From: Bacteroidota bacterium
GTDB taxonomy: Bacteria > Bacteroidota > Bacteroidia > Bacteroidales > GCA-2748055
Assembly: GCA_030592605.1 (NCBI GenBank)
Contig: JAUVIT010000117.1
Span: forward strand, 1 to 6,278
Reading direction: 5' to 3'
DNA length: 6,278 bases
The notes below the pieces were generated by a model. The model made no database searches, was not told the DNA's origin, and worked only from the letters and a program-made list of their open reading frames with translations. Positions 1 through 6,096 of this stretch are shown here, piece by piece (position 1 is the stretch's first letter; each line of letters opens with the position of its first letter). The position numbers and the translations under genes are program-made.

Positions 1-92
1 AAGCAAAATCTCAAGCAAAGCTTAAAGGTTTTTTAATGTGATTATACTGGCATTCTTATAAATTAGCATTCCATATTTAAAAACTAAATTCT
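1..92. other. AT-rich region upstream of the TonB-dependent receptor gene
   Basis: No coding sequence is supported here. The stretch is AT-rich and should contain the receptor promoter, but I cannot find a good match to the Bacteroidota promoter consensus (TTTG near -33, TAnnTTTG near -7). Two short direct repeats are visible: AAGCAAA at 1-7 and 13-19, and GCATTC at 50-55 and 66-71. The bases just before the start codon are A-rich with no purine Shine-Dalgarno core, as is common in this phylum. Confidence 0.6.
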
Positions 93-2798
93 ATGAAAAA
101 AATGAAACGATTGTTACTCTCTTTTGCTGCTGTGGCAATGTCCATGGCTGTGATGGGTCAGGGGGAATTAAGGGGAACTGTAATAGATGAAGATTCCGAG
201 GCTGGCTTGCCCGGAGCAAATATTGTTGAAGCAGGGACCACCAATGGGACCATCACCAATGCGGAAGGTAGTTTTGTACTTAATACAAGCTCCCAGACCG
301 GTGAAATTGTAATCTCATTTATGGGTTATGAAGCGCAGACCATTGCTTTCGACCTTAGCTCAGCTACCGGGATAGGAGAAATTATTCTTGAAGTGGACGC
401 AAACACCATGGAAGAGGTTGTGGTTACTGGTTATGGTGTGATTGATGTGGCTAAGGACCGGGAGACTCCCGTGGCCGTATCCACCATCAAGCTGCCCGAG
501 ATTATAGCCAAGTCAGGGAACCAGGAATTTCCAGATATTATGAAAAACACTCCTTCTGTTTATGTTGGAAGTCAGGCAGGCGGTTATGGTGACTCCAGGA
601 TCAATATCCGTGGTTTCGATCAGGTGAACCTGGCACTGCTGTTTAACGGTCAGCCCGTAAACGGCATGGAAGACGGCAAGGTATACTGGTCAAACTGGCA
701 GGGGCTTACTGAAATTGCTACTGCAGTTCAGATTCAGCGTGGACTGGGATCCTCCAAGCTGGCCATTTCCTCTGTTGGTGCTACCATTAACGTGGTTACC
801 AAGGCAACAGATATGGTTGAGGGCGGACGTTTTAGCGCCATGGTTGGAAATGATGGCTACATGAAGTATGTAGGCAGCTACTCCACAGGAATGGGTGAAA
901 ACGGTTGGGGAGCCAGCGTCCTGCTCTCTCACTGGCAAGGGAATGGTTACAACGACGGAACCCAGGGTCAGGGTCAGACCTACTTTTTCTCCGTTGGATT
1001 CAAACCTTCGGATAAGCATCAATTCAACTTTTCCGTTACTGGTGCACCACAGTGGCATTATCAGAACTATACCAAGAACCTGAGCTCCTACGATCGCGAT
1101 GGTGATGGTGATATCACCAACGAAGAGCAGCGCTACAATAGCAACTGGGGAATGTATAAGGGCGAGGAGTACTCCCTGCGCGAGAACTTTTATCACAAGC
1201 CGGTGGCTAACCTGAACTGGGACTGGAATATCAGCGATAAGTCTTCACTGTCCACTGTATTTTACGGATCTACCGGAGCAGGTGGCGGAACCGGTGGTTA
1301 TGGTAGCGGATACTACAATTATGGTCCCGACGGACAACTTGACTTTGACGGGACTGAGGCCAATAACAGGGCCATCGTCAATGATGGAAGCGAGGACTGG
1401 CACATACCAGGAAAAACCATTGGATCATATGGTGACGGTGCAGCGGTCAGACGTGCTTCCATGAATATGCACAAGTGGCTGGGAGCTGTGGTTAACCTTA
1501 ACCACGAGATCAATGAGAATCTCTCCTTTAACGTGGGAACCGACCTCAGAACTTACTATGGTTCGCACTTCAGGCTGGTAGATAACCTCTGGGGACTTGA
1601 CGGATACTGGGATGATAACTACAATGGAGATGGATTCCAGGAGACCTTCCCGGGAGGCCAGGTTTATACCCAGGAGCATGAAGCAAGCCCTTATCTGTTC
1701 TGGACAGACAGAAACAGAGAGACCGATGATAAACTGGACTATTACAACACCGAGCGCATCTCCTATATGGGAGCCTTCGGTCAGCTGGAATACAAGACTG
1801 GTAAGCTCTCAACCTTTGTACAGGCTGCTGTTTCCACCCAGTCTTACCAGCGTTTTGACTATATGTCTTACTCCGATCCCGATTTACAAGTTTCAGAGAA
1901 GCTGCGTCATCCAGGGTACAACCTGAAGGCAGGAGCCAACTACAACCTCACCGATAATCACAATGTATTTGTGAATGCTGGTTACTACTCCCGTCAGCCT
2001 TTCTTTGACGATCTATTCCTGAATTACCAGAATGATGTGAACGAATATGTGGGTAACGAAGGTGTTCTGAGCCTGGAAGCTGGTTACGGTTTCAGAAGTG
2101 CCTATCTGGATGTGGATCTGAATGCATATTATACCGGTTGGACTGATCGCCAGATTCGTCAGGGCGGAGACTTTGATGGTGATGGGGAACGTGATGATGT
2201 AGCAATTTTCGAAAATGTTGCTGAGACCCATAGCGGTGTGGAACTTGAATTTGAAGCCAAACCCATACGGAACCTCTCCATTCGTGGTTTTGCTTCCATT
2301 GGTTTCTGGAACTATGCCGGTGACGTGACAGCTCGTCTCTATGATGAAGATCGCAATCCAATTGGAGGTGGCGATATGATTCTGTACCTGGATGACGTCA
2401 AGGTGGGAAATGCTGCCCAGACCAGTTTCGGATTGTTAGGAACCTATAAAATTGTGAAAGGACTCTCTGTAGACCTTGACTATCGTTTTTATGACAGGCT
2501 CTATGCTGCAATCGATCCTGAAAGTTTCGATGAAGAAGATCACGATGGTTCCCTGGAGCTTCCTTCCTTTGGAATACTGGATGGAGGAATCTCTTATAAG
2601 CTCTATTTGAAGAATCGTAACAGCTTGAACTTCAGGTTTAATGCCAATAACATTCTGAACAAGCAGTTTCTTTCACAATCTGACACTAACATTCACCCTG
2701 AAGCCGGGGAAGCAGAATGGGAAGGTGTGAATATGGACAACAGGGTATATTTCGGAAACGGATTCACCTGGAACTTCAGCATTGCCTACCGATTTTAA
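93..2798 (+). CDS. TonB-dependent outer-membrane receptor with N-terminal carboxypeptidase-regulatory-like domain
   Basis: This 901-residue protein is a ligand-gated outer-membrane transporter powered by TonB/ExbB/ExbD; its substrate cannot be read from sequence. Residues 1-22 form a signal peptide (basic MKKMKR, hydrophobic core, cleavage near VMG-Q). Residues about 25-103 match the CarboxypepD_reg-like beta-sandwich (LRGTVID, GTTNGTITNAEGSF, ISFMGYEAQ). A TonB-box-like EEVVVTGYG lies at 107-115. The plug spans about 123-237, with NIRGFDQ, a YWSNW motif at 198-202, QRGLGSSKLAISSVGATINV and a closing VVTK. The rest is the beta-barrel, ending in Tyr-Arg-Phe, the aromatic C-terminus expected for BAM-assembled proteins. 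Gly/Tyr-rich and acidic stretches in the barrel probably form surface loops; one (334-345) is a textbook EF-hand loop. The start at 93 is preferred because it gives a complete signal peptide; an ATG at 102 is a weaker alternative. No SusD-like partner follows; a terminator begins 25 bases after the stop, so the gene is monocistronic or last in its operon. Confidence 0.95.
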   Translation: MKKMKRLLLSFAAVAMSMAVMGQGELRGTVIDEDSEAGLPGANIVEAGTTNGTITNAEGSFVLNTSSQTGEIVISFMGYEAQTIAFDLSSATGIGEIILEVDANTMEEVVVTGYGVIDVAKDRETPVAVSTIKLPEIIAKSGNQEFPDIMKNTPSVYVGSQAGGYGDSRINIRGFDQVNLALLFNGQPVNGMEDGKVYWSNWQGLTEIATAVQIQRGLGSSKLAISSVGATINVVTKATDMVEGGRFSAMVGNDGYMKYVGSYSTGMGENGWGASVLLSHWQGNGYNDGTQGQGQTYFFSVGFKPSDKHQFNFSVTGAPQWHYQNYTKNLSSYDRDGDGDITNEEQRYNSNWGMYKGEEYSLRENFYHKPVANLNWDWNISDKSSLSTVFYGSTGAGGGTGGYGSGYYNYGPDGQLDFDGTEANNRAIVNDGSEDWHIPGKTIGSYGDGAAVRRASMNMHKWLGAVVNLNHEINENLSFNVGTDLRTYYGSHFRLVDNLWGLDGYWDDNYNGDGFQETFPGGQVYTQEHEASPYLFWTDRNRETDDKLDYYNTERISYMGAFGQLEYKTGKLSTFVQAAVSTQSYQRFDYMSYSDPDLQVSEKLRHPGYNLKAGANYNLTDNHNVFVNAGYYSRQPFFDDLFLNYQNDVNEYVGNEGVLSLEAGYGFRSAYLDVDLNAYYTGWTDRQIRQGGDFDGDGERDDVAIFENVAETHSGVELEFEAKPIRNLSIRGFASIGFWNYAGDVTARLYDEDRNPIGGGDMILYLDDVKVGNAAQTSFGLLGTYKIVKGLSVDLDYRFYDRLYAAIDPESFDEEDHDGSLELPSFGILDGGISYKLYLKNRNSLNFRFNANNILNKQFLSQSDTNIHPEAGEAEWEGVNMDNRVYFGNGFTWNFSIAYRF

Positions 2799-2822
2799 GC
2801 GGGCAAAAGGATGAATTTTTAC

Positions 2823-2858
2823 AAAGGGGCGCTCCTTTTTTTGGAGCGTCCCTTTTTT
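2823..2858 (+). terminator. Intrinsic terminator of the TonB-dependent receptor gene
   Basis: A 13-bp stem pairs 2823-2835 (AAAGGGGCGCTCC) with 2843-2855 (GGAGCGTCCCTTT), with one G-T wobble at 2829/2849 and a T7 loop (2836-2842). A T tract runs through 2858. It lies 25 bases beyond the receptor stop codon. The left flank has only three A residues, so efficient termination is expected only on the plus strand. This is the strongest hairpin in the window. Confidence 0.93.
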
Positions 2859-3195
2859 AACATCCTCTAAGCACTTTTTTTTCACTTCGCAGAGGGATCA
2901 GCAATCCCGCATGAACAGTAGGATTGTTAAAATGAGAAAAATTCCAGGCGCAGGGATAAATAACAGTATATAAGAAAGATACAGCGGTCTCGGCTGCTTA
3001 TTTTTCCATATTTTTCTCATCTGTCTGCCTCTCATTGAGTTAGCTAAAACGTTAATTTCTTGTTGATAAATGGAATGAAAATCGGTCATTCCGCTACTGA
3101 ATTCTTCTTAATTTCATTTCCCGGAATCTGTATCAATTTAGGACCCCGTTTTCATAACCTTTTAGTAAAAGAATCATTGATTTTTTCACATGCAA

Positions 3196-3221
3196 AGGGG
3201 GACCTTTTTCCCTCTGTTTTT
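3196..3221 (+). promoter_or_regulatory. Terminator-like hairpin upstream of nrdJ
   Basis: AGGGGGA (3196-3202) pairs with TCCCTCT (3209-3215), giving 7 bp with one G-T wobble and a 6-base loop. GTTTTT (3216-3221) follows. The form is that of a modest intrinsic terminator. It lies about 150 bases before the nrdJ start and is not directly behind any recognised gene. It may be an attenuator, the end of a short upstream transcript, or chance. Confidence 0.35.
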
Positions 3222-3263
3222 GGGGTGGGATTTCGTAAAAGGCTGATAAATAGCCAGTTACAC

Positions 3264-3287
3264 AGTTGTTAATAGCTTTTAATAACT
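3264..3287. promoter_or_regulatory. AT-rich dyad, possible operator upstream of nrdJ
   Basis: AGTTGTTAA (3264-3272) and TTAATAACT (3279-3287) form a nine-base inverted repeat around a six-base centre (TAGCTT). Eight positions are exact and one is a G-T wobble. The dyad sits just upstream of the candidate -33 TTG at 3293, a position typical for a transcription-factor site. It does not match the NrdR box consensus, and I cannot name a binding protein. Confidence 0.35.
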
Positions 3288-3292
3288 AGGGA

Positions 3293-3322
3293 TTGATAAG
3301 CGTAAACCCAATGACTAATTTG
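3293..3322 (+). promoter_or_regulatory. Candidate Bacteroidota-type promoter of nrdJ
   Basis: TTG at 3293-3295 is followed after 20 bases by TAATTTG at 3316-3322. This resembles the Bacteroidota sigma-ABfr pattern (TTG about -33, TAnnTTTG about -7) but is one T short in the -7 element. If real, transcription would start near 3328-3332, leaving a leader of about 40 bases before the nrdJ ATG. Such matches occur by chance in AT-rich DNA, so this is tentative. Confidence 0.3.
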
Positions 3323-3370
3323 TGTGTTTAAGATTGGCACACACCCAGAAGATTAAAATTTAAGAAGAGA

Positions 3371-5986
3371 ATGGCAGAAAAGGCAGTACCACAAAAGAAC
3401 CTGATGTTTGTTGATCACGCGCTCAAAAGAGAGAAGGATGCAGTAAAATCTGAGGGAGCAAAGCTTAAACAGACCTACGGTTTAGATGAAGCCTTTAAAG
3501 CCTCTCTGAAATATTTTGAAGGAGATGAACTTGCTGCCCGGGTTTGGGTTAATAAATACGCTTTAAAAGATTCACAGGGTAATATGTATGAACTTACCCC
3601 CGATGACATGCATCGAAGGATGGCATCCGAGATCGGCCGCATTGAGAAACAATACCCCAATCCCCTCTCCGAAAAAGAGCTCTTTGAGCTGATGCAGGGA
3701 TTCAAGTACATTGTCCCTCAGGGATCGCCCATGACGGGGATAGGAAATAATTTTCAGATTGCCAGTCTCTCCAACTGTTTTGTGATTGGTCACGATGGTA
3801 ATGCCGACTCCTATGGCGGGATTATGAAAATTGATCAGGAGCAGGTGCAGTTGATGAAACGACGTGGCGGCGTGGGTCATGACCTGTCTCACATCAGGCC
3901 CTCAGGCAGCCCGGTATTGAACAGCGCCCTCTCCTCTACTGGTGTTGTCCCGTTTATGGAGCGTTATTCCAATTCTACCAGGGAAGTGGCCCAGGATGGA
4001 AGAAGAGGAGCTTTGATGCTGAGTATTTCAGTGAAGCACCCCGATGCCGAGCACTTTATTGATGCCAAGATGGAGTCCGGAAAAGTGACCGGAGCCAATG
4101 TTTCGGTAAAGATAAACGATGAGTTTATGAAAGCGGTGGTTGATGGAACTACCTACACACAGCAATACCCCATCGAGTCGGACGAACCCACCCACACTAA
4201 AAAGATAGACGCAGGAACACTATGGCAAAAGATAGTGCATAATGCATGGAAATCTGCTGAGCCTGGGATCCTGTTCTGGGATACCGTCATCCGCGAATCG
4301 GTGGCCGACAGCTATGCTGATCAGGGTTTCAAGACCGTCTCCACCAATCCCTGTGGTGAGATTCCCCTCTGTCCCTACGACAGTTGCCGTTTACTGGCCA
4401 TCAACCTATACAGCTATGTGGAGGAAGCATTTACAGCTGAAGCCAAGTTTAATTGGGAGAAATTTCGCAAGCATGTAGGCCTGGCCCAGCGCATCATGGA
4501 TGATATCATCGACCTGGAGTTGGAGAAGGTGAATGCCATTCTGAATAAGATCTATGCAGATCCCGAGGATGAGGAGATAAAAAGAGTTGAGATCAGCCTT
4601 TGGGAAAATATAAAGAAAAAAGCGCTGGAAGGCAGACGGACTGGTGTTGGAATCACTGCAGAAGGAGACATGCTGGCTGCACTGGGCTTACAGTATGGAA
4701 GCGAGAATGCCATTGACTTTTCTGTAGAGGTTCACAAAACCATTGCACTGGAGGCTTATCGTTCTTCAGTCAACATGGCTAAGGAACGCGGACCCTTTGA
4801 GGTATTCGATTATAATAAGGAAAAAGACAATCCCTTCCTAAACAGGCTTGGGAAAGAGGATCCGGGACTTTTGGAAGAGATGAAACAGCATGGGAGAAGG
4901 AACATCTCTTTGCTGACCATCGCACCCACCGGAACCACCAGCCTGATGACTCAGACCACCTCCGGAATTGAACCGGTATTCCTACCGGTTTACAAGCGTC
5001 GCAGAAAGGTGAATCCCAACGACAAGGATGCCAATGTGACCTTCATGGATGAGGTGGGAGACAGCTGGGAGGAGTACAATGTGTTTCACCACAACTTCCT
5101 GACCTGGTTAAAGGTAAACGGGATGGATCCTGAAGAGGTGAAAAGTTTAAGCGACAGTGATGTGGAGGAGCTTGTCAAGCAGTCTCCCTACCACAAGTCT
5201 ACCTCCAATGATGTGGATTGGATGAAGAAGGTAAAGATGCAGGGAGCCATCCAGAAATGGGTCGATCATTCCATCAGTGTTACCATCAACCTGCCTTCGG
5301 ATGCCAAGGAGGACCTTGTTGGTGAACTCTATGTGAAGGCATGGGAGAGTGGCTGCAAGGGAGTGACTGTCTATCGTGATGGCTCCAGAGCAGGAGTATT
5401 ACTGGCTAACGATAAGAAAACAGATAAGGATACACAGTTCCCCATTAAGCGTCCCAAAGCTCTGGACGCCGAAATTCTGAGGTTTAAAAACAACGAGGAG
5501 GACTGGATAGCCTTTGTTGGTTTGCTGGACAATAAACCATATGAGATCTTTACCGGCCGCAAGGAGGAAGACACCTTCCCCATTCCTTCCAAAGTAACCA
5601 AAGGAAAAATTTTGAAAATTAAAGGAGAAGATGGCGCCAAGCGTTATGACTTCCAGTATGTAGATAAGTATGGTTACAAGGTGACCATGGGGGGGCTGTC
5701 GCATCAGTTCAACAGTGAATTCTGGAACTATGCCAAGTTAATCTCCGGTGTACTGAGGCACGGAATGCCTGTGGTGGATGCCATCAACCTGATCTCTTCA
5801 CTGCGCCTGGATAATGAATCAATCAACACCTGGAGTGCAGGAGTGTTGCGATCATTGAAAAAATATATTCCTGATGGCACTAAAGCCAAACCGGGACAAA
5901 AGTGTGAAGAGTGCAATTCTAAAAACCTCATTTACCAGGAGGGCTGCTTAATCTGTACAGATTGCGGTCATTCCAAATGCGGATAA
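3371..5986 (+). CDS. nrdJ: Adenosylcobalamin-dependent (class II) ribonucleotide reductase NrdJ
   Basis: This cytoplasmic enzyme reduces ribonucleotides (probably diphosphates) to deoxyribonucleotides for DNA synthesis, using AdoCbl to make the active-site thiyl radical; it needs neither oxygen nor a small subunit. The 871 residues begin with a class II N-terminal domain (about 25-130) and no recognisable ATP-cone. The large catalytic barrel (about 135-690) follows. Catalytic residues by family analogy are C136 (SLSNCFV), the radical cysteine C328 with N326 and E330 in NPCGE, and C339 (DSCRLL). The first and last cysteines are the redox pair. RRGGVGHD lies at 164-171 and APTGTT at 518-523. 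Residues about 695-835 look like the TSCPD region (ALDAEILRF, PYEIFTGR). The C-terminus (843-871) is a cysteine-rich zinc-ribbon-like tail ending SKCG. A charged segment at 383-420 precedes GRRTGVG. An in-frame stop at 3329 with no intervening ATG makes 3371 the first usable start. AAGAAGAG before it is only a weak ribosome site. The gene has its own terminator. Confidence 0.97.
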   Translation: MAEKAVPQKNLMFVDHALKREKDAVKSEGAKLKQTYGLDEAFKASLKYFEGDELAARVWVNKYALKDSQGNMYELTPDDMHRRMASEIGRIEKQYPNPLSEKELFELMQGFKYIVPQGSPMTGIGNNFQIASLSNCFVIGHDGNADSYGGIMKIDQEQVQLMKRRGGVGHDLSHIRPSGSPVLNSALSSTGVVPFMERYSNSTREVAQDGRRGALMLSISVKHPDAEHFIDAKMESGKVTGANVSVKINDEFMKAVVDGTTYTQQYPIESDEPTHTKKIDAGTLWQKIVHNAWKSAEPGILFWDTVIRESVADSYADQGFKTVSTNPCGEIPLCPYDSCRLLAINLYSYVEEAFTAEAKFNWEKFRKHVGLAQRIMDDIIDLELEKVNAILNKIYADPEDEEIKRVEISLWENIKKKALEGRRTGVGITAEGDMLAALGLQYGSENAIDFSVEVHKTIALEAYRSSVNMAKERGPFEVFDYNKEKDNPFLNRLGKEDPGLLEEMKQHGRRNISLLTIAPTGTTSLMTQTTSGIEPVFLPVYKRRRKVNPNDKDANVTFMDEVGDSWEEYNVFHHNFLTWLKVNGMDPEEVKSLSDSDVEELVKQSPYHKSTSNDVDWMKKVKMQGAIQKWVDHSISVTINLPSDAKEDLVGELYVKAWESGCKGVTVYRDGSRAGVLLANDKKTDKDTQFPIKRPKALDAEILRFKNNEEDWIAFVGLLDNKPYEIFTGRKEEDTFPIPSKVTKGKILKIKGEDGAKRYDFQYVDKYGYKVTMGGLSHQFNSEFWNYAKLISGVLRHGMPVVDAINLISSLRLDNESINTWSAGVLRSLKKYIPDGTKAKPGQKCEECNSKNLIYQEGCLICTDCGHSKCG

Positions 5987-6010
5987 TTTTAAGCGCTGTT
6001 TGTTGTATGA

Positions 6011-6037
6011 AGCCCTCCTTTACGGGGGGCTTTTTTT
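6011..6037 (+). terminator. Intrinsic terminator of nrdJ
   Basis: AGCCCTCC (6011-6018) pairs with GGGGGGCT (6024-6031), giving 8 bp with one T-G wobble and a TTTAC loop. A run of seven T (6031-6037) follows. It starts 25 bases after the nrdJ stop codon. Confidence 0.92.
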
Positions 6038-6041
6038 ATCT

Positions 6042-6073
6042 AAAAAAAGACCCTCTCTTCCGAAAGGGTCTTT
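6042..6073 (-). terminator. Intrinsic terminator of the convergent minus-strand gene
   Basis: On the minus strand, AAAGACCCT (6073-6065) pairs with AGGGTCTTT (6054-6046), giving 9 bp around a 10-base loop. The A7 run at 6042-6048 becomes the U tract of the minus-strand transcript. It lies 24 bases past the stop of the minus-strand gene (6097-6099) and only 4 bases from the end of the nrdJ terminator. Confidence 0.88.
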
Positions 6074-6096
6074 GTATTGAGCGATTAAGGGTGTTG

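Larger units (their letters stand above)
2859..3370. other. Long gene-less control region upstream of nrdJ
   Basis: This stretch of about 510 bases is AT-rich and has no gene I can support. Two short open frames exist. One is minus 2898-3089, 63 codons, with a hydrophobic C-terminal half. The other is plus 3060-3272, 70 codons. Neither has a recognisable motif or ribosome site. Several inverted repeats are seen: 3072-3092, 3196-3215, 3264-3287 and 3322-3344. A weak promoter candidate lies at 3293-3322. I looked on the plus strand for a cobalamin riboswitch (B12 box, GCCACTG core) and for a NrdR box and found neither. The region most likely holds the nrdJ promoter and its operators. Confidence 0.6.

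Noticed and set aside
690..1196. 168-codon open frame on the minus strand inside the receptor gene
   Set aside because: It lies fully antisense to a well-supported conserved gene, has no recognisable domain, and its composition reflects the codon pattern of the opposite strand.
2894..2908. Small hairpin GGGAT/ATCCC
   Set aside because: Five-base stem with no T tract on either strand; too weak to call as a terminator or regulatory element.
2980..3000. Minus-strand stretch GCAGCCGAGACCGCTG resembling a B12 box
   Set aside because: It is on the wrong strand for nrdJ, is two bases short of the consensus spacing, and the rest of the cobalamin riboswitch core is absent.
2898..3089. 63-codon minus-strand frame with a hydrophobic C-terminal half (LSYILLFIPAPGIFLILTIL)
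   Set aside because: It could encode one membrane helix, but the region is AT-rich and T-rich on one strand, which gives hydrophobic codons by chance. No ribosome site, terminator or family match is visible, so I did not call it.
3060..3272. 70-codon plus-strand frame before nrdJ
   Set aside because: No motif and no ribosome site; it spans the inverted repeats of the control region and looks like random coding potential.
93..5986. Receptor and NrdJ as a cobalamin uptake-and-use operon
   Set aside because: A strong terminator and over 500 bases separate the genes, and the receptor has no feature that marks it as a BtuB-type cobalamin transporter.
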